From IDS-8 sp965651325 (GTDB lineage: Bacteria > Pseudomonadota > Gammaproteobacteria > Steroidobacterales > Woeseiaceae), in NCBI GenBank assembly GCA_965651325.1, contig CBFGSB010000038.1, positions 1-20,965 of the forward strand: a DNA stretch of 20,965 bases. The letters run 5' to 3'. Made by a program: the position numbers and the translations under genes. The notes under the pieces are model-generated. The model did no database searches and had not been told where the DNA came from. It saw only the letters and a program-made list of their open reading frames with translations. This document shows, piece by piece, positions 6,977 through 15,684 of the stretch. The stretch's first letter is position 1. Every line of letters begins with the position of its first letter.

Positions 6977-8055
6977 CCGCCGGTTCCGTTCAGCAGCGCT
7001 TCGACCTGCGCGGCGCGATGTGCATAGGTGTGCTCCGCGAGCATGCGTGCGCGCGCGCGCCGGCCGATGGCCCGCGCCTCTTCCGGGTTCAGACCCTCGA
7101 CGAGGCGCGCGACGTCATCCGCGTTTTCCGCTACCAGCACTTCCTCGCCGGGCTCGAGAAACGCGCCGATGCCGTCCCAGGCATCGGAGATAAGGCAGGC
7201 GCCCGAGCCGGCAGCTTCGAACAGCCGCGTGGCGGGCGAGAACCCCGCCGTCGCCATGTCGTTGCGGCTGATGTTGATCACGGCGGTCGCGCTCACGTTG
7301 AACGCGTTGTGGTCGGTGGTGTAGACGTGCCCGACGTAACGCAGGTTCGGCAGCTCGCTCACGGCGTCGTCCCAGCCGGAGCCGCCGAGCACGAAGCGCC
7401 GCCCGGAAAGGCGCCGCGCCGGATCGAACAGGAACTCGCGCACGCGGTCCTCGCGATCGGGCAGGCGGTTGCCGAGGAACCCGAGGTCGCCCTCGAAGCG
7501 CTCGTCGGGCGCGACCGGGAAATGCGTGGTCGGGTCGAGCGCGTTGTACACGACCTCGGCGCGCCGGGCGCCGAGCTTGCGGTAGCGTTCGCGCACCCGC
7601 TCCCCGCCGCCGTAGCAGAGCACGAAATCGTAGTCCGGCAGCAGCGCGCGCAACGGGTCGCCGCTGTCGCCCTCCAGCCGCGCCAGCGTGGCGGGCGTGT
7701 CCACGTCCCAGAAGATCGTGCCGGTGCCGCCCGCGTGCAGCGCCGCCACTTCCGCTTCCAGCATCTCGTCGCCGACGCCGACGCCGCTCGCTTTTACCAC
7801 GAAGTCGCTGTTCGCCGCGGCGCGCAGGCATGCTTGCACCTGCTGCAGGTCCTCCGGCTCGTACACGGTGACCTCGCCCCAGGGCAGCTCGTCGAAATCG
7901 CGGTGCTTGTGGCGGCCGAACGCCTGCGGCTCGTAGAAGTGCAGGCGATGGCCGCGCTCGTGCAGCGCGCGCGCGAGGCCGCGGTAATAGGTCGCGGCGC
8001 CGTTCCAGTACGCGGACAGGATGCTCGAGACGAAGAAGCTTATGTCCAGGCTCAT
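6973..8055 (-). CDS. CgeB-like glycosyltransferase (second of three in tandem)
   Basis: 360 residues, paralogous to both neighbours. The opening SSILSAYWNGAATYYRGLARAL matches the SxxWxGxAxxYR pattern of the group. FWDVDTPATLARLEGD corresponds to YDIDTPVTITRLRED in the next gene, and FSPATRLFEAAGSGACLISDAWDGIG to the donor-site segment. The C-terminal EHTYAHRAAQVEALL is shared in form. These two genes are closer to each other than to the first paralogue, which lacks the DIDTP motif. The start overlaps the upstream gene by 4 bp (ATGA at 8052-8055) and its end overlaps the next start in the same way. It probably adds one sugar to a cytosolic acceptor; specificity cannot be inferred. Confidence 0.88.
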   Translation of the reverse strand: MSLDISFFVSSILSAYWNGAATYYRGLARALHERGHRLHFYEPQAFGRHKHRDFDELPWGEVTVYEPEDLQQVQACLRAAANSDFVVKASGVGVGDEMLEAEVAALHAGGTGTIFWDVDTPATLARLEGDSGDPLRALLPDYDFVLCYGGGERVRERYRKLGARRAEVVYNALDPTTHFPVAPDERFEGDLGFLGNRLPDREDRVREFLFDPARRLSGRRFVLGGSGWDDAVSELPNLRYVGHVYTTDHNAFNVSATAVINISRNDMATAGFSPATRLFEAAGSGACLISDAWDGIGAFLEPGEEVLVAENADDVARLVEGLNPEEARAIGRRARARMLAEHTYAHRAAQVEALLNGTGG

Positions 8056-9170
8056 ACCATGGCGGCCGCGGGTGCCTGCGTCAGCTCGGAGCAGATGTCG
8101 AGCAACTCGTCTACGCGGTGCGCGCAGGTATGCCGCCGCTCGACGGTCTCACGGCCGGCGCGGGCGAGCTCCCGCGCCATGTCGCGGTCGCCGCGCAGCA
8201 GGCGCATGGCAGCGCCCATCTCTTCGCCGTTTTGGACCATGAGGAAATCGCGGCCGGGCTCGAACAGGCCTTCCGAATCGGTCCAGGGCGCGGAGATCAG
8301 CGGTATCCCGCAGGCGAGTGCCTCGAACACGCGGATGGTCGGGATCCCGGGCAGCGACTCGCGATAGAAGCGGCGCGGCACGTGCACCGTGAAGCGGTGC
8401 CGGTGGAACAGGTGCGGCACGACGTAGTTCGGCACCCAGCCGCGGTAGCGCAGACCCGCGCGCGCGAGTGTCTCCAGTGCCTCGCGCGGGTAGCGCACGC
8501 CGTAGATGGAGCCGCTCATGCCGCACTCGCGGGCGGGCTCGACCAGGAAGGTCTGCAGCTCCCGGCTGCGCTCGTTGTCGCCCCAGTTGCCGATCCACAC
8601 CAGGTCCGCGACCGGCTCGATGTCGTGCACGGCGGGCTTGAACATGCGTGTGTCGGCTGCCTCGTGCCATACCCACACGCGGTTACCCCAGCCCTGCTTG
8701 CGATAGATCTCCGCCACGGCGTCGCCGAATGCGAGCGTGCCGTCGAAGTTGTCGAGCGGGAACCGCGCGAGCTCGTCCGGAGCGCTGACGGCGCGATGGT
8801 GCGTGTCATGGAACAGGAGCTGGTAATGCGAGCGGGTCAGCTTCCGGTGCATGCCGAGCCGCTCCAGCAGCGCAGGCTCGTTCCATTCGTGCGCAATGAC
8901 GACGTCGGCGCCGTCGAGCGCGGCATCCAGGTCCAGGGTACCCAGCGTGTAGCGCCGCGGCTGCAGCAGGGGATAGTGCCGGCGGAAGCCGTCGATGGTG
9001 CTCGCACCCTCGGTACGGATGAGCTGCTGCAGGCTCCAGCCGTCCGCCGGCTCGTACGCCATGACCTTGTGCCCGCGCGTAACGAGCTCCGTGGTGATGC
9101 CGCGGAGGAAGTGCGCATTGCCGTGGTTCCAGTCGGATGTCAGTGAATGGCAGAAGAAAACGAATTTCAT
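8052..9170 (-). CDS. CgeB-like glycosyltransferase (first of three in tandem)
   Basis: 372 residues, the most diverged of the three paralogues. It opens MKFVFFCHSLTSDWNHGNAHFLRGI, and an AHEWNEPALLERLG segment precedes a HDTHHRAVS stretch that replaces the DIDTP motif of the other two. The donor half has GIPTIRVFEALACGIPLISAPW followed by DSEGLFEPGRDFLMV, and it ends RRHTCAHRVDELL. A GT-B fold without membrane segments is expected. The start ATG ending at 9170 lies 27 bp after the GT4 stop and has GAAGGGAG about 10 bp upstream. Because of the altered central motif it may use a different sugar from its neighbours; this is inference. Confidence 0.87.
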   Translation of the reverse strand: MKFVFFCHSLTSDWNHGNAHFLRGITTELVTRGHKVMAYEPADGWSLQQLIRTEGASTIDGFRRHYPLLQPRRYTLGTLDLDAALDGADVVIAHEWNEPALLERLGMHRKLTRSHYQLLFHDTHHRAVSAPDELARFPLDNFDGTLAFGDAVAEIYRKQGWGNRVWVWHEAADTRMFKPAVHDIEPVADLVWIGNWGDNERSRELQTFLVEPARECGMSGSIYGVRYPREALETLARAGLRYRGWVPNYVVPHLFHRHRFTVHVPRRFYRESLPGIPTIRVFEALACGIPLISAPWTDSEGLFEPGRDFLMVQNGEEMGAAMRLLRGDRDMARELARAGRETVERRHTCAHRVDELLDICSELTQAPAAAMV

Positions 9171-9197
9171 GACCCTATCTCCCTTCGTTCTTTTGGG

Positions 9198-10343
9198 TTA
9201 CTGGATGGCGCCGGCCCCCGGTCGGGCCGACCGCCCCGTGACGGCGGGTCGGTACAAATGGTCGTCGGCAGAACCGGCCAGCTTGCGGTACTCGGCCGCG
9301 TATGCCTCGGCCATGGCGCGCGCGCTGTAGCGAAGCGCACGATTCCGGGCAGCGAGTCCCAGCCGCCGCCGCTCGTGCGCGTCGGACAGCAGCCGTTCGA
9401 GGAGCAGGCGCAAGCGCCGCGTGTCGTCGGGCGCCACGAACAGTGCCGCCTCATCCCAGAGCTCGCGCAGCGTGGGGATGTCGCCCAGGACCAGCGGACA
9501 GGCCGAGAGGGCCGCTTCGAGCACGGCGAGGCCGAACGGTTCGTAGCGCGCGGGGTGCGCGAACGCGGCGGCGCGCCGGAAATACGGCATGAGCTGCGCG
9601 CGCGGCAGGTTGCCGAGCAGCACCACGCCGGGCGCACCGCCGTGGCGGTCGAGATCGCCGTTGCCCGCGATCATCACCGGTGCATCGAGCGACGGGGCGA
9701 CCGCGGCGAGCTGGCGCAGGTTCTTTGCCTCGTCCCACACGCGTCCGACGCCGAGCACGAAGCGCGCTCCCGGCAGGCGTGCGGCCGACCAGAGGCTGGC
9801 ATCGACGCCGTTGTGAATCACCCCGGCGCGCCCGTTCAGGTTGACTTCTTCGTAGCACCGCGCGAAGGCGTGCAAGTGCGCGGCGGTCGGCGCAATGACG
9901 CGATCGGCGGCGCACAGTGCCCGGATGACGCACTTGCGATAGCGCTGCCAGTCCGCGTCCGGATCGCCGCCGCGGGTCGCACGCCACCAGGAGTGCACGC
10001 AGGAGTGCGCGACCAGCAGCACCGGCGTGTCGAACCGGCGCAACGCCGGCCCGTAGGAGTTGAGGTGCACGACGTCGGGGCGCGTGCTGTCCGCGAGCTC
10101 GGCCACCCAGGCGGCGGCCCGCGGCAGGTCGCTCCAGGGATCCTCCATCCATTCCAGCCGGAACGAGGATTCGTGCAGCGTCACGTTCTCCAGGCGCTCG
10201 GCCTGGCGGCGCTCGGACGGGTGCAGCTTGCCACCCATGCAGGCGAGCACGATCTCACAGTCGTGCTCCGCCAGCGCGCGGCACAGTTCCAGCGAGTACG
10301 ACCACACACCGCCGACCGAGTCGGTCGTCATCAGGATACGCAT
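9198..10343 (-). CDS. glycosyltransferase family 4 protein
   Basis: A 381-residue GT-B enzyme. The N-terminal acceptor domain starts MRILMTTDSVGGVWSYSLELCRAL with the usual GGV loop. The donor domain begins FVLGVGRVWDEAKNL (Arg201 and Lys207 contact the nucleotide phosphates in this family), and the hallmark EPFGLAVLEAA holds the E-x7-E pair Glu268 and Glu276. ATG ending at 10343 is chosen because a methionine with GGAGG about 10 bp upstream lies here, 2 bp after the stop of the Gfo/Idh gene; the longer open frame upstream is antisense-like coding shadow. GT4 enzymes retain the donor's anomeric configuration. It may add the first sugar onto which the CgeB-like enzymes build, but the order is inferred from gene order only. 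Confidence 0.92.
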   Translation of the reverse strand: MRILMTTDSVGGVWSYSLELCRALAEHDCEIVLACMGGKLHPSERRQAERLENVTLHESSFRLEWMEDPWSDLPRAAAWVAELADSTRPDVVHLNSYGPALRRFDTPVLLVAHSCVHSWWRATRGGDPDADWQRYRKCVIRALCAADRVIAPTAAHLHAFARCYEEVNLNGRAGVIHNGVDASLWSAARLPGARFVLGVGRVWDEAKNLRQLAAVAPSLDAPVMIAGNGDLDRHGGAPGVVLLGNLPRAQLMPYFRRAAAFAHPARYEPFGLAVLEAALSACPLVLGDIPTLRELWDEAALFVAPDDTRRLRLLLERLLSDAHERRRLGLAARNRALRYSARAMAEAYAAEYRKLAGSADDHLYRPAVTGRSARPGAGAIQ

Positions 10344-10345
10344 GT

Positions 10346-11383
10346 TCAATTCCCCTCCGGGGTGCGCCCGTATATCTTTTCGATCAGGTCCGCGGTCATC
10401 GCGAGCGGCGCGAGATCCTCGCCGCTGCCTTCGCCGTCGCGCAGCCGCCGGGTCCAGTCCAGCAGCGCGCGCCCGGGCCAGGGATCGGGCGGCGCACCCA
10501 GCCGCTCCGATTTGTCGCCGTGGTTCAGTGTTATTTCGAAGTCGTAGAAGGAGCCGTCGAGGTTCCTGAGCTCGGCACCGCCTTCGGTGCCGAAGAGCCG
10601 GCAGCCGATGACGGCGCCGCGGCCGACGGAGGCGCGCCAGGAGCAGGCCAGGTGCACCTGCGGGCCGTTCCCGTAATCGATGTCGGCCAGCACGAAATCT
10701 TCCGGCACGCCGATCGGCGGATAGAGCGGCCGGCCGTCCTTGATCAAGCGCGCGCGCACCTCGGCAGGGTCGCGCGCGCCGATGAGCCAGTGGCAGAGAT
10801 CCAGCAGGTGGCAGCCGAGGTCGAGCAGGCACCCGCCGCCCGAGCGTTCGAGGTCGTAATACCAGGCGGCACCCGGGCCGTAGGCGTTGTGGAAGCAGAG
10901 CTCGGCCGCGGTGATCGCGCCGATCTCGCCCGCGTCCACGCGGCGCTTCAACTCCGGCATGCCCGCAAGCCAGCGGTAGGACCAGTCGACGCCGAGCAGC
11001 AGGTCCTGCCGCCGCGCGAGCTCGACGAGCCGCTCGGTGCCGGCACGCGACAGCGCCAGCGGCTTCTGGACGAACACCGCGATGCCGCGCTCCAGGGCGG
11101 CCGCGGCCTGGGCCTCGTGCAGGGCGTTCGGCGTCGCGATCACGATGCCGTCGAGCGGCTGTTCGATGAGCTCATCGAAGTGGCGGCACACCGCCGGCGG
11201 ATGCTCGAGGACGTTGCAGGCGTCGCCGACGCGCGCCGCATCCGGCTCGCAAAGCGCCGCGACGTCCGCGCTGCCGGAAGCCGCGAGCACCTGCAGGCGC
11301 TGCCCGCCGATCCAGCCGAGCCCGGCGAAGCCCAGCCGCGGCTTCGCCTCGGGGTAAGCGCTGCGTTCGAGGGCTAGAGACAT
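10346..11383 (-). CDS. Gfo/Idh/MocA family oxidoreductase
   Basis: A 345-residue dehydrogenase acting on a sugar, nucleotide sugar or inositol. The Rossmann motif GLGWIGG is at 21-27, followed by IATPNALHEAQAAAAL and the catalytic-lysine segment VQKPLAL, where the usual EKP is QKP (Lys107 kept). GGGCLLDLGCHLLDLCHW carries the conserved aspartate and histidine of the active site. Translation from the ATG ending at 11383 overlaps the alcohol dehydrogenase gene by 10 bp. Members of this family and zinc alcohol dehydrogenases are found fused as bi-domain proteins in some polysaccharide clusters; here they are separate but adjacent, so they may work in sequence on one substrate. The substrate is unknown. 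Confidence 0.9.
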   Translation of the reverse strand: MSLALERSAYPEAKPRLGFAGLGWIGGQRLQVLAASGSADVAALCEPDAARVGDACNVLEHPPAVCRHFDELIEQPLDGIVIATPNALHEAQAAAALERGIAVFVQKPLALSRAGTERLVELARRQDLLLGVDWSYRWLAGMPELKRRVDAGEIGAITAAELCFHNAYGPGAAWYYDLERSGGGCLLDLGCHLLDLCHWLIGARDPAEVRARLIKDGRPLYPPIGVPEDFVLADIDYGNGPQVHLACSWRASVGRGAVIGCRLFGTEGGAELRNLDGSFYDFEITLNHGDKSERLGAPPDPWPGRALLDWTRRLRDGEGSGEDLAPLAMTADLIEKIYGRTPEGN

Positions 11384-12300
11384 AGCACGGCTTTCGTGAA
11401 CCCGTCGGGCCGCTGCTCCATCAGCTCGAATGCCCGGTCGATGTCGGCGAGCGGCAGGCTGTGCGTGAAGAGCGGCCACGGATCGAGGCGCTTCTCCTCG
11501 ATCGCCGCGAGCGCCGCGCGCATGCCGTCGACGTAGCGTTGCGGCTCGCGCTCGTGCGCATTGATGACGTCGATGCCCTTCCAGTTCCATTCCTGCATGT
11601 CGACGGAGCGCAACCCCTCCTGGTGGTAGCCGGCGACGACGAGGCGGCCGCGGATGCCGACGAGCCTGCTGGCAAGGTCGAGCCCGCCTTGCGTGCCGGT
11701 GCATTCGACGACACAAGGCCAGGCCTCATCGGTGCTTGCGCCGTCCGCGACCGGGCGCGCGGCGACGGCGCCCTGTTCGCGCGCGCGCGTCCGCGACCAC
11801 TCGCGTGGCGAGAAAGCGGTGACGGCGGCGCCCGCGGCGGCTGCGTTCTGGATCACCATGCCGCCAATGAAACCCGCGCCGACCACGGCGACCCGCATGC
11901 CCGCGGCAATGCCCGCACGGTCGAAGACGTTCATCCCGCAGGCCAGCGCTTCGCCGGGAAACGGCCGGTCGTCGAGCTGCGGCGGCAGCTTGACGAGCTG
12001 GTCGGCGAGCGCGAGGTCGTATTCCGCGTACGCACGGTAAGACAGGCCGCTCACGCGGTCGCCCGGGGCGAAGCCGTTGACCTCCTCGCCGCAGGCGACG
12101 ACGCGGCCCCAGGGCTCGTGCCCCGGGGAGCCGGCCGCGAGCGGGTATTCGAACCAGTCGCGGCCCTGCCAGGCCGGCAGGGTCGAGGCGCAGACGCCGC
12201 AGCCTTCGAGCCGGACCAGCACCTCGCCCCGCGCGGGCCCGGTGATCTCGCGGGTCTCGAGCGAGGAGCGGCCGTTGCCCTGGAGGACCGCCGCCTTCAT
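11374..12300 (-). CDS. zinc-dependent alcohol dehydrogenase family protein (MDR)
   Basis: A medium-chain dehydrogenase of 308 residues, shorter than the usual 340 or so. The catalytic zinc ligands are Cys37 (GCGVCAS) and the GHE at 60-62. The four-cysteine structural zinc loop is absent, which accounts for part of the shorter length. The cofactor motif is GAGFIGG at 141-147. The motif VVECTG and a C-terminal FTHSLPLADIDRAFELM fit the family. Together with the following Gfo/Idh enzyme it could oxidise and re-reduce a sugar carbon, inverting or deoxygenating a centre; this is inference. The start overlaps the stop of the upstream epimerase by 4 bp (ATGA, 12297-12300). Confidence 0.9.
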   Translation of the reverse strand: MKAAVLQGNGRSSLETREITGPARGEVLVRLEGCGVCASTLPAWQGRDWFEYPLAAGSPGHEPWGRVVACGEEVNGFAPGDRVSGLSYRAYAEYDLALADQLVKLPPQLDDRPFPGEALACGMNVFDRAGIAAGMRVAVVGAGFIGGMVIQNAAAAGAAVTAFSPREWSRTRAREQGAVAARPVADGASTDEAWPCVVECTGTQGGLDLASRLVGIRGRLVVAGYHQEGLRSVDMQEWNWKGIDVINAHEREPQRYVDGMRAALAAIEEKRLDPWPLFTHSLPLADIDRAFELMEQRPDGFTKAVLCL

Positions 12301-13358
12301 ACGCGGCTCTCCTGCGGCTTGAAAACCGACGGCTCGGCCGGCCGGGCGGAGGATTCCTGCAGCCAGGTCCAGAGCGCATCGATGCCTTCCGCGGGCGCGG
12401 TGACCGGGTGCCAGGCGGTAAACGACGAGAAGCGGCGGTGGTCCGCGGCGAACCACGGCTGGTCGCCCGGGCGCGTCCCGGCGTGCACGATGTCGAGCGG
12501 CCGGCCCGTGAGCCGCTCGGCGATCGCGACCAGTTCCCTCAGGCTCAGCGTGTTGGCGGTGCCGCCGCCCATGTTGAAGGCGTGGCCGGAGAGGCGGGTC
12601 AGCTCGCGTCGGGCCGCGAGCAGCGCCTCCACGAAGTCGTCGATGTAAAGCAGGTCGCGGACCTGCCGGCCATCGCCGTAGATCGTCAGGCGCTCGTCGT
12701 GCAACGCCGTGCTCAGGAAGTGCGCGACCCAGCCCTGGTCGCTGGTGGCGTGCTGGTGCGGCCCGTAGATGCAGCTCATGCGGAACACGACGGCTTCCAG
12801 GTCGAAGCTCCGGCAATAGTCGAGCACGTACTGGTCCGCCGCGCCTTTAGAGCAGCCGTAGGGGCTGATGAAATCGAGCCGGCGGGACTCGTCCACACCG
12901 TAGCGGGCAACGGCCTCGTCCTCGGGCGCCACGCGGTTACCTTCGTGGCGTATGCCCACGTCCGGCAAGGAGCCGTACACCTTGTTGGTGGAGGCGAACA
13001 GCAGGCCGGGCCTGCGGTTGCTGCGGCGGATGGCTTCCAGCACGTTCAGCGTGCCGCCGACGTTGACGGCGTGGTCCTCGCGCGGCTGCTCCAGGCTGGT
13101 CGTCACCGCCACCTGCGCCGCGAAATGGAACACGAAGGAGGCGTCACCGATCGCCGCCTCGACCGCCGCGGCATCGCGAATGTCGCTGTCGATGTGCCGT
13201 ACGCGCTCGCCGAAGCGGTCGGTGAGCCAGCGCAGGTTGTCCTCGACGCCGGGTCGCGACAGGTCGTCCAGCACGGCCACGGCTTCGCCGTCGGCGAGCA
13301 GGCGTGCGGCGAGGTTGCTGCCGATGAACCCCGCGCCGCCGGTGATGAGCACCGTCAC
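12297..13358 (-). CDS. NAD-dependent epimerase, CDP-paratose 2-epimerase-like
   Basis: An extended-SDR sugar-nucleotide enzyme of 353 residues. GGAGFIG is at 7-13, and the active site has Tyr167 and Lys171 (YGCSK). The stretches HFAAQVAVTTSLEQP, STNKVYGS, SPYGCSKGAADQYVLDY and MSCIYGPHQ with SDQGWVAHF are the pattern I associate with CDP-paratose 2-epimerases (RfbE/Tyv), which invert C2 of a CDP-3,6-dideoxyhexose. No CDP-sugar synthesis gene is visible, so the real substrate may differ. The start is GTG ending at 13358, giving VTVLITGGAGFIG; it overlaps the upstream stop as GTGA. Longer readings upstream overlap the other epimerase and are not supported. Confidence 0.87.
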   Translation of the reverse strand: MTVLITGGAGFIGSNLAARLLADGEAVAVLDDLSRPGVEDNLRWLTDRFGERVRHIDSDIRDAAAVEAAIGDASFVFHFAAQVAVTTSLEQPREDHAVNVGGTLNVLEAIRRSNRRPGLLFASTNKVYGSLPDVGIRHEGNRVAPEDEAVARYGVDESRRLDFISPYGCSKGAADQYVLDYCRSFDLEAVVFRMSCIYGPHQHATSDQGWVAHFLSTALHDERLTIYGDGRQVRDLLYIDDFVEALLAARRELTRLSGHAFNMGGGTANTLSLRELVAIAERLTGRPLDIVHAGTRPGDQPWFAADHRRFSSFTAWHPVTAPAEGIDALWTWLQESSARPAEPSVFKPQESRV

Positions 13359-14463
13359 AGGGTGAGCCCCCGGCGCGACAGCTCGGCTGCTGCCGTGGCG
13401 CCGCGGTCGGTGGCCTGCTGCAGGCGCAGCCAGTCGGCCAGCTCGTCGATGCCGTCCTCGAAGGTCACTTCCGGCCGGTAGCCGAGCAGCTCGCGCGCGC
13501 GCGAGATGTCGGCGAAGCAATGCCGCACGTCGCCGACGCGGTACTTGCCCTCGAACTGCGGCTCGATGTCGCGGTCGAGCACCTCGGCCAGGGTGCGCGC
13601 GACCTGTTCGATCGTCACCGCGCGCCCGCTGCCGATGTTGATGGCACAGCCGGAAACGGACGGCTTCTCGAGCGCGAGGCGGAACGCGCGCGCGACGTCG
13701 CGCACGTTGACGAAGTCGCGCAACTGCGCGCCGTCCTCGTAGATGAGCGGCGCGTTGCCGTTCAGCAGCCGGCAGGCGAAGATCGCCATGACGCCGGTGT
13801 AGGGATTCGACAGCGCCTGGCGCGGCCCGTAGACGTTGAAGAGGCGCAGCGCCACCGTCGGCACGGAATACGCCGCGCCGAACATGAGGCACAGGAGCTC
13901 CTGGTCGTACTTGGTCAGGGCGTAAGGCGAGGAGGGCACCGGCACCACTTCCTCGGGGGTCGACACGGCGGTCAAAGGCGAGCCCACGTCACCCTGCAGC
14001 TCCCATTCGTGCCGCGCGAGCTGCTCGCGGCTGCGCCCCGGCGGGTGCAGGAGGCCGCCGCTGCCGTTCGCGTACGCACCTTCGCCGTAGACGCTCATGC
14101 TGGAGGCGACCACCAGCCGCTCGATGCCGTTGCCGTCGATGGCTTCGAGCAGGGTGGCCGTGCCGAGGTCGTTCACGCCGACGTAGCGGCGGAGCTGGTA
14201 CATGCTCTGGCCGACGCCGACGGCGGCGGCAAGGTGCACCACCCCGTCGACGCCGGCCACGGCGCGGGCGACCGCGTCCGGATCGCGAATGTCGCCCTCG
14301 ATCAGGTCGATCTCGTCGCTCAACCATTCGGGAAAGCTGCCGCTCTCGTGCACCTGGGGCTCGAGCACGTCGAGCACGCGCACGGCGTAGCCGGCAGCCA
14401 GCAGTTCCTCGGCGAGGTGACCCCCGATAAAACCCGCTCCCCCCGTTATCAGCACCCGTTGCA

Positions 14464-14467
<4 letters not shown>
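13355..14467 (-). CDS. NAD-dependent epimerase/dehydratase, dTDP-rhamnose 4-epimerase-like
   Basis: An extended SDR of 370 residues with GGAGFIG at 9-15 and the active-site pair Tyr182 and Lys186 (YALTK). The segments HLAAAVGVGQSMYQLRRYV, ASSMSVYGEGAY, FNVYGPRQALSNPYTGVMAIF and EDGAQLRDFVNVRDVARA are characteristic of enzymes commonly annotated as dTDP-L-rhamnose 4-epimerases (WbiB/TllE group). These make dTDP-6-deoxy-L-talose from dTDP-L-rhamnose. No Rml genes for dTDP-rhamnose are in the window. The start overlaps the stop of the UDP-glucuronate decarboxylase gene by 4 bp (ATGA at 14464-14467). The exact sugar is uncertain. Confidence 0.87.
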
Positions 14468-15456
<989 letters not shown>

Positions 15457-15519
15457 AAAATCTCCGTGTGGTCATTGCCTTGCCTCCTGGCCGCACGTAG
15501 AGGCAGATGAAGATGATCA

Positions 15520-15535
15520 TGCAAAACGTATGCCA
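15520..15535 (-). promoter_or_regulatory. sigma-54 (RpoN) type -24/-12 promoter
   Basis: On the minus strand TGGCATACGTTTTGCA fits the consensus TGGCACG-N4-TTGCW with exact spacing: the GG and GC doublets are 10 bp apart, and only the C and G ending the first half differ. Transcription would start near 15510, giving a leader of about 54 nt before the UDP-xylose synthase. Such promoters need an enhancer-binding protein; none is encoded in the window. Confidence 0.55.
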
Positions 15536-15600
15536 CGGAGAAAGGAGCGGGGCCGGGAGCAGCAGAGAACCGGCAGACCGGGAGGCGAGCCGGCGGGCGC

Positions 15601-15635
15601 ATGTAAAAATGGAGGATGGTGTTGTAAATTTGCAA
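15601..15635. promoter_or_regulatory. possible upstream activator site: palindrome plus half-site
   Basis: TTGTAAATTTGCAA (15622-15635) is a 14-bp palindrome with a single mismatched pair. A related half-site, ATGTAAAAAT (15601-15610), lies exactly 21 bp away, two helical turns. The palindrome is 87-100 bp upstream of the -24 element, a usual distance for sigma-54 enhancer sites. The bound protein is unknown. Confidence 0.4.
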
Positions 15636-15684
15636 TTCGATCGCGGAATTATGAGCGAATCCGCGCTCGTGGGCCTTCCAGCGC

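Larger units (their letters stand above)
15457..15684. other. 228-bp regulatory intergenic region
   Basis: Non-coding stretch between the ABC exporter stop and the glycan cassette, visibly richer in A+T in its middle than the flanking genes. It holds the sigma-54 type promoter candidate, the upstream palindrome and, near the exporter stop, an inverted repeat CGCGGA/TCCGCG (around 15640-15664) with no T-tract. No convincing intrinsic terminator for the exporter gene was seen, so read-through into the cassette is possible. Confidence 0.6.

Noticed and set aside
7021..7070. GCGCGC-rich run that might be a simple repeat or recombination site
   Set aside because: It lies in the C-terminal coding part of a CgeB-like gene, where alternating arginine and alanine codons produce it.
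9147..10547. Plus-strand open frame of 466 codons opposite the GT4 gene
   Set aside because: It is antisense to a clear glycosyltransferase, has no recognisable domain, and is explained by high GC at third codon positions; the frames at 5783-7027, 7018-8367, 8118-9146, 10520-11377, 11461-12648, 12408-13481 and 13520-14551 are the same kind of shadow.
15640..15664. CGCGGA/TCCGCG hairpin as terminator of the exporter gene
   Set aside because: The 6-bp stem has a long loop and no T-tract, so it is not a believable intrinsic terminator.
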